Shown in pieces: positions 1 to 8,345 of a stretch of DNA of 64,000 nt. The translations under genes and the position numbers were made by a program. The stretch covers positions 402,001-466,000 of the forward strand of contig NZ_CP137557.1 of assembly GCF_019249655.2 (NCBI RefSeq), written 5' to 3'. Position 1 is the first letter of the stretch; each line of letters opens with the position of its first letter. Source of the DNA: Segatella copri (GTDB lineage Bacteria; Bacteroidota; Bacteroidia; Bacteroidales; Bacteroidaceae). The notes below the pieces were generated by a model. That model worked only from the letters and a program-made list of their open reading frames with translations, was not told the DNA's origin and made no database searches.

Positions 1-332
1 TGTGGAGTCTTCTTGCCAGCTTTGCTGATGTAGCTGGGATCAATGGCAATAGCCCATCTTCCCTGTTTACCAAAGAAGCGCTTGGCAAGTGAGACATTAA
101 GTTTGAGCCAGTCAATGCTTTTCGACTTTTTTAAGCCGAATGCGTTGCGATAGGTTTGCTCAACATGCGAGCCATACCTCCCCATTTGGGTGAAATTTAT
201 CTTTCTTGGTATTACCATGAACAAAATTATCACCTCGATGAGTATTTTCTCGAAACTTTTTGTTAACTTTGCAGCCGAATCTTCAACTGCATCTTTAAAG
301 ATATCCATATATTGGTCAAGTCCTGTATTCAT
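1..332 (-). CDS. IS transposase, N-terminal part (cut by window edge)
   Basis: The reverse strand is open from an ATG at 332 to the window edge, giving the first 110 residues of a DDE-type transposase. It contains a basic N-terminal region (RKINFTQMGRYGSHVEQTYR) and the stretch AIAIDPSYISKAGKKTP, which looks like the first catalytic aspartate block of IS4-like transposases found in Bacteroidota. No frameshift is seen in the visible part. The C-terminal part and one element end lie outside the window, so family assignment is tentative. It stands back to back with the ISL3-type transposase to its right, which suggests an IS-rich insertion spot. Confidence 0.75.
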   Translation of the reverse strand, partial: MNTGLDQYMDIFKDAVEDSAAKLTKSFEKILIEVIILFMVIPRKINFTQMGRYGSHVEQTYRNAFGLKKSKSIDWLKLNVSLAKRFFGKQGRWAIAIDPSYISKAGKKTP

Positions 333-518
333 ATAATTTTGCGTTTGTCGTGATTTGCAAAGTTACTGAAAATCAGCGACTTGACCAACTTTCTATAGTT
401 AAGTTTTCATAAGCATTTCTTAATATAAGTTATTGATTTACAGACGATTAAATATTAATTTAACGCAGTATTGTCCAAAAATATGTAAGTTTAAAGTGAT
501 CATAAAATATGACTTACA

Positions 519-2222
519 ATGGATACAATCGCTAACAGATGCAAAATTATAAAAAAGATAAGGAACAACCAAATAAAATCCGATATAAATGCTTCTATGG
601 CCGGAGAAAAACTTCTTATGGACATTTTTCCTGCCATAGATGGCTTTTTTATCACAAGTTGTGACTTCTCTTCCACGGAACTCAAAATGGTTCTCGTGAG
701 TACGGCTACCCATGCCTTCTGCGACCGTTGTGGCCAGAAAACCACTCATACCCGTGGCTGGCAAAAGAGAACGGTCACGATGTGTCCTTTAGGGTGTAAA
801 CGGTTTGTTCTCACCCTTTACATGCGCCGTTTTTACTGCCAGTCTGATAAACATATATTTGTAGAGCAACAGACGAAGTGGCTAAACAAATATGCAAGAT
901 TCAGTGTAAGATGCATAGAGTTGATGAACCAGCTTCATATACATATGTCATCTGTGTCGACCTCCAAGGTCATGAGAAAGATGGGAATCACCTGCTGTCC
1001 AAATACTTGCATAAATCATTTGAAAAAGATCCAAAGACTTCCAGACAGGACTGCCAGGAATATAGGCATAGATGACTTTGCCAAGAGAAAGGGACATACC
1101 TATGGCAGTGTTATCGTAGACCATGACACAGGCGAGATTTTGGAACTGATAGACTCTAGAGATTCTTCGATTGTGGCAAATGTCTTGAAACAATACAAGA
1201 AAGTCGATACTATCACTCGTGATAGGGGACGATGCTTCATTAAGGCTATCAAGCAAGGAGCCCCATCAGCACATGCTATCACAGACAAATTCCATGTCAT
1301 TGAAGACTTGACGAGCGCAGTCTTTCCAAAGATTCTGCAGGAGTTTTTGCATAAGAGAATGGAGTTGCTGACTCAAGGTCTAGTTGGTCCCATTAAGCCA
1401 CAAATAAGTAGAGGTTGGCTTTATACCAGCATATATGCAGTCTTGGAATCGATGTGCAAGGATACAAGAAGAATCAAGAAAATGGCTGAATGGAACACTT
1501 TCATGGATCTTTATGCAAGGCAAGGACTGACTTTGAGTGAAATCCATGACAAAACAGGGTTTGATGGATTTAAGATGGGAAAGCTAAGGAACACCAAATA
1601 TGAGGACTTGCTCAACCCAACGCAACTAAGGGCTTACAAAGCCATAGAATCTATTACAAACAGGATTCTCTGTAAAAAGTCATTGGATTACTCTGTGGTT
1701 ACCAAGGGGTTACATTCTACAGAGAAGAAAGAAATACTGAAAAGACTTCTTTTTCTACTGAGAGAAAAATGGAAGGAAGACTGGAAGGCATACGATGATG
1801 CCTACAAGGCATTTCTTGCAAAGGCAACTATCAGGAGCGAAGAGTATGACCTTTGGAATTCAATAGTTCACTTCAACTGGAAAACCAAGACTGATACAGT
1901 CAGATTGTTTCTGCAGGACTTGCATATTACCGATTTAGCCTATTATATAACAACATTTCAAGGCATTTTGAGCGGAGAGGTCAAAATGAACTTGTACAAA
2001 TGGATTAACATGGTCATAGGATGTGGTAATGAGAAAATGGAAAAGTTTGCCAAAGGACTGATTAAGGACTATTCCGCCATCAATAATTCTATTGCTAGCA
2101 AATTGAACAATGGAATCCTTGAAGGTTCGGTCAACAAGATAAAGACCGCAAAGCGAATTATGGGTGGAAGAGCATCGATTTCTCTTTTGCAGATAAAGGT
2201 CTCCTCAAACTTAGATACATAA
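519..2222 (+). CDS. ISL3-family transposase
   Basis: This 567-residue protein mediates transposition of an ISL3-type insertion sequence. Visible features are an N-terminal zinc-binding region (C68, C71, C89, C93, C107 with the spacing CDRC...C..GC...C), then the catalytic blocks IGIDDFAKRKGHTYG (D185/D186), TRDRGRCF (D235) and a C-terminal GILEGSVNKIK block carrying the catalytic glutamate. That order is typical of ISL3 (DDE_Tnp_ISL3). The gene looks intact. The true start may be the ATG at 597 or 618 rather than 519: family members usually begin near the sequence aligning with MDIFPAIDG, and 519-596 is AT-rich leader-like DNA. A possible right end follows the stop (GGGTTCTTCTCAAATTTTGG on the reverse strand at 2228-2247), but I found no matching left inverted repeat. 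Confidence 0.9.
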   Translation: MDTIANRCKIIKKIRNNQIKSDINASMAGEKLLMDIFPAIDGFFITSCDFSSTELKMVLVSTATHAFCDRCGQKTTHTRGWQKRTVTMCPLGCKRFVLTLYMRRFYCQSDKHIFVEQQTKWLNKYARFSVRCIELMNQLHIHMSSVSTSKVMRKMGITCCPNTCINHLKKIQRLPDRTARNIGIDDFAKRKGHTYGSVIVDHDTGEILELIDSRDSSIVANVLKQYKKVDTITRDRGRCFIKAIKQGAPSAHAITDKFHVIEDLTSAVFPKILQEFLHKRMELLTQGLVGPIKPQISRGWLYTSIYAVLESMCKDTRRIKKMAEWNTFMDLYARQGLTLSEIHDKTGFDGFKMGKLRNTKYEDLLNPTQLRAYKAIESITNRILCKKSLDYSVVTKGLHSTEKKEILKRLLFLLREKWKEDWKAYDDAYKAFLAKATIRSEEYDLWNSIVHFNWKTKTDTVRLFLQDLHITDLAYYITTFQGILSGEVKMNLYKWINMVIGCGNEKMEKFAKGLIKDYSAINNSIASKLNNGILEGSVNKIKTAKRIMGGRASISLLQIKVSSNLDT

Positions 2223-2967
2223 ATGTACCAAAATTTGAGAAGAACCCAAAAAAGTTTTTAAAATTTAATACCACTATTACCACGCGGAAGATAACTATTT
2301 GATATATAGTTGTTTGTGCGTGGTAATAACCCTGTCTCTATTACCACGCTATTGCCATTTGTTACCACGCTATTTCCAAACGGAAGAAGGGACTCCTGAC
2401 GGAATATGGGACACCTGGCAGAAGACATGGAATGCCTGGTGGAAGAGTTAGATTGATGCTTCAAAAAAGGCTTCATTTCATCCTTTTTTGCCTCTAATCC
2501 CAAAAATCAGTATAAATTTTGGGATTAGGATATTTTGCCGCACTATCGCAAGTAGTTTCCTTCTGTCCCCAAAGGGGGCGAACATGGAGCAACACTGGAT
2601 GTGGTTCGCCACTTTGTACCCACGAACATGAGTACTTATGCCCGGGAACATGAGCAACCATGTCCGGGAACACGGGTGCTTTTAACCGACAATCCCGGTT
2701 AAAAGTGCCCAAAGCTCCGGGCAAAGTTGGGCAAAGCCTCGGGGAACATTCCTTGATGCTTGAAATGAGTTTTCTTAATACTAAATACGAGCTTTTCTGA
2801 TGCTTGAAATGTGTCTTTTCCTGCTACAAAGTTGGTTCATTTTGATTCATTTTCACCTGGTTGCAAAAAAAAGTGGGAGAAAATGAGGAATGAATGGAAA
2901 ATAATGTGTATCTTTGTCGCTGCAAATGGCTTATTTGTATAAAACGGACTAGAAAAAAGAAAGTGAT
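2223..2967. other. Gene-free, repeat-rich spacer
   Basis: No credible gene is seen in this 745-bp stretch. It contains several copies of TTACCACGC (2278, 2341, 2362) and one inverted copy (GCGTGGTAA, 2318-2326). There is a 12-bp hairpin (2494-2505 with 2517-2528), a second hairpin (GCTTTTAACC at 2678-2687 with GGTTAAAAGT), and three copies of TGATGCTT followed by GAAATG or CAAAAA (2454, 2754, 2798). The G/C-rich part at 2560-2750 repeats CCGGGAACA. It looks like decayed or repeat-derived DNA next to the insertion sequences. A promoter-like TATCTTTG at 2909-2916 belongs to the next gene. Confidence 0.55.
2909..2916 (+). promoter_or_regulatory. Promoter -7 box (TATCTTTG)
   Basis: TATCTTTG matches the Bacteroidetes -7 consensus TAnnTTTG and lies 52 bp before the ATG at 2968. 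No clear TTTG -33 box was found at the expected distance. Confidence 0.5.
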
Positions 2968-3576
2968 ATGGTAGAACATTTCAATCAAGAAGATTTCGAA
3001 CGACTCAAACTCGAGGTGGAAACATTGGTGGGAAGAACCATCATGTCACCAAAGGATTTTGAGTTCCTCACCTGCCAGATTTTGGGATATACCAACGAAA
3101 CCATCTCGGTGAGTACCCTGAAACGTATGTGGGGATATGTAGTAACATCCTGCAAACCAAGCGTATATAACCTCAATCTTCTCTCCCGTATGGTGGGATA
3201 TCCCGATTGGGAATCGTTTGTGGCAGGAAAGAATGCTGTCTCTTCGAGCCGATTCTTCGTGAAAAGCAAGCTCGTGGCGGAAGCGCTCAACCTGGGGGAA
3301 CAGGTAAAGGTGAAATGGAACCCGGGAAGACTCCTCGTGATAGAATACTGTGGCGATGACCGCTTCGAGGTGATGGAAAGCGTGAACAGCAAGTTGTCGG
3401 TGGGCGATACCTTCGTCTGCCATCAGTTAGTAGCCGATGAGCCTCTCTATCTCTCCAATCTGCATCATCCCGGCATCCCGCTCTGCAATTATGTGGCAGG
3501 ACAGAACGGAGGCATCAAATGGTGTCTCCTGGAAAAGGAAAATGCAACCCAGGAGAATGCACGTGTAGAAGAATAG
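2968..3576 (+). CDS. Putative DNA-binding protein, Bacteroidota-specific family
   Basis: A 202-residue soluble protein without signal peptide. Residues about 26-86 (SPKDFEFLTC..., STLKRMWGY, then PSVYNLNLLSRMVGYPDWESF) match a pattern I recognise from many uncharacterised Bacteroidota proteins: a helix-rich module with the STLKRxWGY signature that looks like a helix-turn-helix. Residues about 105-185 look beta-rich (VKWNPGR, GDTFVCHQL), which could be a sensor or effector half. The acidic/asparagine tail is probably disordered. It stands alone downstream of the IS region with its own promoter and ends at a convergent terminator shared with the Na/Pi transporter. Regulatory function is inference only. 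Confidence 0.75.
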   Translation: MVEHFNQEDFERLKLEVETLVGRTIMSPKDFEFLTCQILGYTNETISVSTLKRMWGYVVTSCKPSVYNLNLLSRMVGYPDWESFVAGKNAVSSSRFFVKSKLVAEALNLGEQVKVKWNPGRLLVIEYCGDDRFEVMESVNSKLSVGDTFVCHQLVADEPLYLSNLHHPGIPLCNYVAGQNGGIKWCLLEKENATQENARVEE

Positions 3577-3607
3577 AATGTAAAAGTATAGATGATGAAG
3601 AAAAGCG

Positions 3608-3645
3608 AAGGGCATGGAGATCACGTTTGTGAACTTCATGCCCTT
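3608..3645. terminator. Bidirectional terminator hairpin
   Basis: AAGGGCATG at 3608-3616 pairs with CATGCCCTT at 3637-3645, between two convergent genes. The loop is 20 nt, so efficiency is uncertain. Confidence 0.5.
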
Positions 3646-3676
3646 TAAACTATAAACTCTTAACTATCAACTAAAA

Positions 3677-5386
3677 TCAAGCTTCATGCTGTCTTACACC
3701 CATGCGGGCCTCCACTACGTTCACCACGTAGTCGCCGAGCTTCTCGCACTCCTGGATGATATCCATGTACATGGTACCGATGGCGTAGGTGTAGAGATGG
3801 TTGTTTACATCGTTGATGTTCTGGCTCTTCAACTGGTTGCGATAGTTGTTGATCTCGTTCTCGATGTTGAAAGAGAGGTTGGCATCGTTGTCCCCCTTAT
3901 GACCTACGAGAGTGATGTTCATCTGGGTGAGGGCATTATCCGTAAGCTCCATCATCTGGTGCATGTGCTCATACTGAGAAGGAATGAAATCTTCCTTGCC
4001 ACGGATGCGGCGGTTCAGGGTACGGGCGATGTTGAAACAGCTGTCACCGATACTCTCAATCTCTGAAATCTCACGCAGCATGGCGCGAATCTTCGCCTTC
4101 GTCTCGTCAGAAAGATGAGAATCACTCACCTGGTCGAGATACTTCGCAATCTCAATCTCCATGTTGTCGGAGATGCCTTCGTACTTCTCGATGCGGGTAT
4201 AGAGCTTGATAAACTTATCGTCGTTGGTCTCGCCCAGGAGTTCCTTCACCATGCCGAACATACGCTGGATGCGCTCTGCGAAACAATGAATCTCCTTCTG
4301 AGCCTCCAATACAGAGATTTCCGGAGTCTTCATGATACCGCTCTGGATGAAACGCAGACGGAAATCGTCCTCGTCGGCATTCTTCTTTGGACGGATAATC
4401 TTGCATACCAACTTCTCTATCTGAGGGATAAACCAAACCAGGATAAAGGTGTTGGAGAGGTTGAACGTGGTATGGAAGGCGGCTAGCACAAACGACAGCT
4501 TGGCTGCATTGGCAACGAAATGAGGATCGCTCTTCTCCATCATATCGTCGAAACCTACCCAACCGCAAACCAGATGGATGAACGGACGGAACACGCAGAG
4601 TATCCAGAGTACACCGAAGATGTTGAACACCATGTGCGCCATCGCCGCTCTTCGTGCCTGGGTGTTGGCGGTGAGTGCTGCCACGTTAGAGGTGACCGTG
4701 GTACCGATATTCTCACCCATCACAAGCGCAATACCCTGATAGATAGGCAATACGCCAGTGGAGCAGAGAATCATCGTAATCGCCATGACGGCTGCCGAAC
4801 TCTGCACGCACATGGTCAGGACACTACCAATGAGCAGGAAGGTGATGGTGGTCTGGAAACTGTGGGGATCGAAACTTGCAAAGAAATCGAGAACTGGCTG
4901 GTTATGAGCCAGATCCATGTCGATGCCGGTTTGGCGAAGCGTACCCAAGCCTAGGAACATAAAGGATATACCGAAGATGAAGTCGCCGATAATCTTGCGC
5001 TTCTTACTATAGATGAGGATGATGGCGATGAAGAACGCCGGCCATACAAAATCCGTGATGTTGAACGAGAAACCCGCACTCATGATCCAGGCAGTGAGTG
5101 TGGTTCCAATGTTGGCGCCCATGATGACGGAAATCGCCTGGGCAAGGGTAAGGAGACCGGCATTGACGAATGATACGGTCATCACCGTCGTAGCTGTAGA
5201 AGACTGCACCGCAGCGGTGATGAGCGTACCCGAGAGGATGCCCGTCAAACGATTGGTGGTCATAGTTCCTAACACATGGCGGAGCTGTGGTCCTGCCATC
5301 TTCTGCAAACTGTCGCTCATGGTCTTCATACCAAACATAAGTAAGGCGAGTGCTCCAATAAGCCTAAAAAATATCCAAATCGACAT
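3677..5386 (-). CDS. Na/Pi cotransporter family protein with PhoU-like domain
   Basis: This 569-residue inner-membrane protein is predicted to move phosphate with sodium. The N-terminal half has the two inverted Na/Pi-cotransporter repeats, each with its QSS signature (QSSTATT at 61-67, QSSAAV at 195-200) and glycine-rich partner motifs (GANIGTT near 90, GENIGTT further on), within about eight membrane segments. From about residue 345 the protein is soluble, helical and charged, matching a PhoU-like domain that regulates phosphate flux. Length and order fit the YjbB/NptA-type fusion common in Bacteroidota. No pst or pho genes are adjacent, so it is a stand-alone phosphate system. Substrate direction is not shown by sequence. 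Confidence 0.92.
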   Translation of the reverse strand: MSIWIFFRLIGALALLMFGMKTMSDSLQKMAGPQLRHVLGTMTTNRLTGILSGTLITAAVQSSTATTVMTVSFVNAGLLTLAQAISVIMGANIGTTLTAWIMSAGFSFNITDFVWPAFFIAIILIYSKKRKIIGDFIFGISFMFLGLGTLRQTGIDMDLAHNQPVLDFFASFDPHSFQTTITFLLIGSVLTMCVQSSAAVMAITMILCSTGVLPIYQGIALVMGENIGTTVTSNVAALTANTQARRAAMAHMVFNIFGVLWILCVFRPFIHLVCGWVGFDDMMEKSDPHFVANAAKLSFVLAAFHTTFNLSNTFILVWFIPQIEKLVCKIIRPKKNADEDDFRLRFIQSGIMKTPEISVLEAQKEIHCFAERIQRMFGMVKELLGETNDDKFIKLYTRIEKYEGISDNMEIEIAKYLDQVSDSHLSDETKAKIRAMLREISEIESIGDSCFNIARTLNRRIRGKEDFIPSQYEHMHQMMELTDNALTQMNITLVGHKGDNDANLSFNIENEINNYRNQLKSQNINDVNNHLYTYAIGTMYMDIIQECEKLGDYVVNVVEARMGVRQHEA

Positions 5387-5558
5387 ATTATAACTTAATT
5401 AATGTTGTCAAGTACACCAAGTTCACGATTTTTTTCGTAACTTTACGCTCTGTAAGCCTAGTCCGCGGTATTGCGGGCAGGCATTGCCTGAGAAGTGTCT
5501 TTAGCAGGGCTTCAAAAGGCATAGATTAGTATAACATTGTAACATCATTTTAATACAA

Positions 5559-7220
5559 ATGAAACAAATGATTCAAATCCGTTGCAAAAATAATAAAAAA
5601 ACTCAGAAAGTCGAAATCGGGAGCACACTTTTTGATGTTTTTTCTGCATTTGACCTCAAAATGACCCACGGACCGGTGTCTGCAAGGGTAAATAATAAGG
5701 TTGAAGGCATGCATTATCGTGTTTATAACTCCAAGGATGTTGAGTTTCTTGATATGGCCTCCGCCTCCGGTTCGCGCGCCTACACCCGCACCCTCTTCTT
5801 CGTGCTGTGCAAGGCGGTGCAGGACATCTATCCCAATACGGATGTGGTGATTGATATCCCCGTATCCAACGGTTTCTATGTAGATATCCGTCTGGGTCGC
5901 CCGGTAGTGGAAGAGGATGTGAACATCCTCCGACGCCGCATGCAGGAAATCATCGATGCCAAGATGCCGATACGCCGATACATGGTGCCTACCGAGGATG
6001 CCATCGCCCTGTTTCAGGAAAAGGGGGATGTGGAAAAAGTGAAACTGCTCAAGACTTCCGGCTCCATCTATACCACCTATTATAAAATAGGTGAATATGT
6101 GGATTTCTATTACGGCACGCTGCTCACCAACACTTCGGGGCTTTATCTCTTCGGATTGGAGAAGTATTACGATGGCATGCTGCTGCGCATTCCTTCGCTC
6201 AAGGATCCGGATAAATTGGGCGAGATGACGAAGCAGGATAAGATGTTCGACATCTTCAAGGAGCACCATCGCTGGCAGGACATCCTGGGCATCAGAACCG
6301 TGGGCGACTTCAACCAGGCGATAGATGCGGGACATGCCACCGACATCATCAACATCAGTGAGGCACTGCAGGAGAAGAAGATAGCCAAGATAGCCGAGGA
6401 TATTGCGAACCGTCAGGGCGTGAAGCTCGTGTTGCTGGCTGGTCCTTCGTCTTCGGGCAAGACCACATCCTGCAAGCGATTGAGCATCCAGCTTGCCGTG
6501 AACGGACTGAAGCCTCTACAGATTTCGCTGGACGATTACTTTGTGGATAGAGACAGGACGCCGAAGGATGACAATGGCGAATATGATTTTGAGAGCATCT
6601 ATGCCCTGAATCTCGATCTGCTGAACGAGCAGTTTAATGCTCTTTTCCGTGGCGAGGAGGTGGAGTTGCCGAAATATGATTTCCCTTCGGGCAAGAGTGT
6701 GAAGAGTGGAAAGAAGCTGAAGATGGAGCCTAACAATGTGCTGGTGGTTGAGGGAATCCATGCCTTGAACCCAGAACTGACGGCTCATATTCCGCAGGAG
6801 CAGATTTATCGTGTGTATGCGTCGGCGCTGACCACCATTCTGCTGGATAATCATAACTATATCCCTACCACCGACAACCGATTGCTCCGTCGCATCATCC
6901 GCGACTATAAGTATAGGGGTGTGTCAGCGCAGGAGACGATTCATCGCTGGCCTTCGGTAAGGGCAGGTGAGAACAAGTGGATATTCCCATATCAGGAGAA
7001 TGCTGATGCTATGTTCAACACGGCGATGCTTTATGAGTTGTCGGTTATCAAGATGCAGGCAGAGCCTCTATTGCAGCAGGTTCCGGAAAATTGCGAGGAG
7101 CATGCCGAGGCATATCGCCTTCTCAAGTTCCTGAAGTATTTCAAGGGAATACCTTATAACAATCTGCCGCCTACTTCGCTTCTGCGAGAGTTCCTGGGGG
7201 GCAGCTCATTCCATTATTAA
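5559..7220 (+). CDS. TGS/ThrRS-like domain fused to uridine kinase (nucleoside kinase)
   Basis: A 553-residue cytoplasmic protein. Residues about 1-230 resemble the TGS and second additional domains of threonyl-tRNA synthetase. Residues about 285-500 are a phosphoribulokinase/uridine-kinase P-loop kinase with Walker A GPSSSGKT at 295-302, the SLDDYF nucleoside-binding block at about 319-324 and VVEGIHALN further on. Such fusions are widespread in Bacteroidota and are annotated as nucleoside or uridine kinases, giving UMP from uridine in pyrimidine salvage. upp, another salvage enzyme, lies downstream. The last 22 codons (7155-7220) are duplicated at 7993-8058, so the present 3' end may have been brought in with the inserted cassette that follows. 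Start is the first ATG; a weak -7 box (TAACTTTA, 5438-5445) precedes a roughly 110-nt leader. Confidence 0.9.
   Translation: MKQMIQIRCKNNKKTQKVEIGSTLFDVFSAFDLKMTHGPVSARVNNKVEGMHYRVYNSKDVEFLDMASASGSRAYTRTLFFVLCKAVQDIYPNTDVVIDIPVSNGFYVDIRLGRPVVEEDVNILRRRMQEIIDAKMPIRRYMVPTEDAIALFQEKGDVEKVKLLKTSGSIYTTYYKIGEYVDFYYGTLLTNTSGLYLFGLEKYYDGMLLRIPSLKDPDKLGEMTKQDKMFDIFKEHHRWQDILGIRTVGDFNQAIDAGHATDIINISEALQEKKIAKIAEDIANRQGVKLVLLAGPSSSGKTTSCKRLSIQLAVNGLKPLQISLDDYFVDRDRTPKDDNGEYDFESIYALNLDLLNEQFNALFRGEEVELPKYDFPSGKSVKSGKKLKMEPNNVLVVEGIHALNPELTAHIPQEQIYRVYASALTTILLDNHNYIPTTDNRLLRRIIRDYKYRGVSAQETIHRWPSVRAGENKWIFPYQENADAMFNTAMLYELSVIKMQAEPLLQQVPENCEEHAEAYRLLKFLKYFKGIPYNNLPPTSLLREFLGGSSFHY
7155..7220 (+). repeat. 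66-bp direct repeat, copy 1 (kinase gene 3' end)
   Basis: The last 22 codons including the stop of the kinase gene recur at 7993-8058 with 62 of 66 bases identical. The four differences (AAC/AAT, GGG/GGC, AGC/AGT, TCA/TCG) are all third-position and synonymous. This copy is in frame with the intact gene. Confidence 0.95.
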
Positions 7221-7280
7221 AGGTTTCTGGCATGTGATGCAGGCAAGGCTTGTTTAGAGCTATTACAGAGCTATTACGTC

Positions 7281-7349
7281 AAAAAGTGGCGATAGGTGTG
7301 CTAAATCTATGTTTTTTTATGAGATTTAGCACACCTATCGCCACTTTTT
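7281..7349. terminator. Perfect 28-bp inverted repeat, probable bidirectional terminator
   Basis: Bases 7281-7308 are exactly complementary to 7322-7349, with a 13-nt T-rich loop. The arms start and end in AAAAA/TTTTT, so either strand gives a hairpin followed by a short U-run. It lies between the kinase gene (+) and the lipoprotein gene (-), which converge. A perfect 28-bp stem is long for an ordinary terminator, so a mobile palindromic element is an alternative. Confidence 0.7.
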
Positions 7350-7377
7350 GGGATAAATACCACTCTTTCCCTTTAGA

Positions 7378-7845
7378 CTATGGGGCTATTATGTGGTATT
7401 GTAATTTGATGTTTGGCTTATCTTCTTTATCGATAAGATATGCCACATTCCATCTTTGCATCACATTTGTATAATTCTGTTCTATATGGATAGATAGAAT
7501 TTTGCAGTTTTCTATAGGCTCCAAGGAACTCTCTAGTTTGGCAATCCCATGTGGTGATTCTCCTTGTATGTAGATTAGCGTATATTTTTGGAAGTTCACT
7601 ACAGGTAGCTCTAATTTTGTATTAGGTCTTGCGCTACTTGCACAATTCTTGAAATACTTTTCAAAGTCATCTTTTGAGTTTATGACAAGAATCTGATTGT
7701 CTGGAGTCTCTATCATTATATCGGTAGGAACCTCATACTTACTATATGACGTGATATTTTCGTCGCTATTAGAGCAACTGACCACTAAGGTAAAAATGCA
7801 GATTAACACTGCTGTTATTATAGTACTTCTCATAATCTTTTTCAT
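7378..7845 (-). CDS. Small lipoprotein of unknown function (cassette cargo)
   Basis: A 155-residue protein starting at the ATG at 7845 (MKKIMRSTII); an in-frame ATG at 7893 would place a hydrophilic stretch before the signal peptide and is unlikely. It has a lipoprotein signal with lipobox LVVSC, the acylated cysteine being residue 24. The mature part has no motif I recognise; it contains a region rich in charged and aromatic residues and is predicted to face the periplasm or the cell surface. It is AT-richer than its neighbours and sits, in reverse, inside a 772-bp segment flanked by duplicated kinase 3' ends, so it is probably acquired. A promoter-like TATATTTG lies on the reverse strand at 7883-7890. 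Confidence 0.75.
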   Translation of the reverse strand: MKKIMRSTIITAVLICIFTLVVSCSNSDENITSYSKYEVPTDIMIETPDNQILVINSKDDFEKYFKNCASSARPNTKLELPVVNFQKYTLIYIQGESPHGIAKLESSLEPIENCKILSIHIEQNYTNVMQRWNVAYLIDKEDKPNIKLQYHIIAP

Positions 7846-7882
7846 ACGTTTGACATTTTTGTTAATAATTAAATTATGGGTG

Positions 7883-7890
7883 CAAATATA
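7883..7890 (-). promoter_or_regulatory. Promoter -7 box of the cassette lipoprotein
   Basis: The reverse strand reads TATATTTG here, matching TAnnTTTG, 38 bp upstream of the chosen ATG. No convincing -33 box was seen. Confidence 0.5.
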
Positions 7891-7992
7891 CAAGATTAAT
7901 TTAAAACGAACTTTGTCTTATGTAACAAAAACTTTTCCTGTTTTATCGTCTGTGCGCTTGACGATACGATTTTTGTTCTAAAAGAGCGCATT

Positions 7993-8058
7993 TATAATAA
8001 TCTGCCGCCTACTTCGCTTCTGCGAGAGTTCCTGGGCGGCAGTTCGTTCCATTATTAA
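7993..8058 (+). pseudogene. Detached 3' end of the uridine-kinase gene (repeat copy 2)
   Basis: These 66 bases still encode the kinase C-terminus (YNNLPPTSLLREFLGGSSFHY and stop) but have no upstream reading frame. They match 7155-7220 except for four synonymous changes. The simplest reading is that this is the original end of the gene, displaced by insertion of the 7221-7992 cassette, which supplied a diverged replacement end. Confidence 0.9.
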
Positions 8059-8105
8059 AAAGATGGAGTGTAGTGTTCCTCTTTTTCTTTTCTTCATAGA
8101 TTTTC

Positions 8106-8328
8106 TTCATCGGATTACGCTGAGTTAACGGAACATTCTTGCTCCACGGATTACGCACGGAATTTAAACGGATTTGGCCTTACGGCCATTGGGCTAGCGC
8201 CGTATAGGCTGGCTTTTTCCAGCTTTAGGGGGTATCGCCACGACCGTCAGGTCGAGTTTCCGTTTAAAATCCGTGAGTAATCTGATGAAGGCGGTTAAGG
8301 TTCCGTTTATTCTGCGTAATCCGATGAA
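8106..8328. repeat. Nested imperfect palindromic element (~220 bp)
   Basis: The outer arms are 8106-8134 and 8300-8328: both begin TTCATCGGATTACGC when read inward and end near CGGAAC. A second pair of arms is 8147-8172 with 8259-8284 (CGGATTACGCACGG against its near complement). Inside are short hairpins: GGCC/GGCC at 8175-8186, GCTGG/CCAGC around 8207-8223 and CGACC/GGTCG at 8241-8254. No reading frame is credible. The layout fits a MITE-like element or a folded non-coding RNA. It lies between the kinase remnant and upp. Confidence 0.75.
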
Positions 8329-8345
8329 TAATGACTCACACTCTT

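Larger units (their letters stand above)
1..2250. mobile_element. IS-rich segment (two insertion sequences)
   Basis: Two unrelated transposase genes lie divergently here: an IS4-like one truncated by the window edge and a complete ISL3-type one. The 333-518 stretch between them holds no gene and must contain the end of the first element and the left end of the second, but neither terminal inverted repeats nor a target duplication could be recognised by eye. Exact borders are therefore unknown. Confidence 0.6.

Noticed and set aside
519..2250. Complete ISL3 borders with inverted repeats
   Set aside because: A candidate right end was seen but no matching left end or target duplication could be found by eye.
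2258..2724. Two overlapping reverse-strand frames (81 and 76 aa) in the IS-side spacer
   Set aside because: They run through short repeats and hairpins, lack promoters and show no protein-like composition.
5550..6335. 261-aa reverse-strand open frame opposite the kinase gene
   Set aside because: Shadow frame; it has no start context and the forward protein is well supported.
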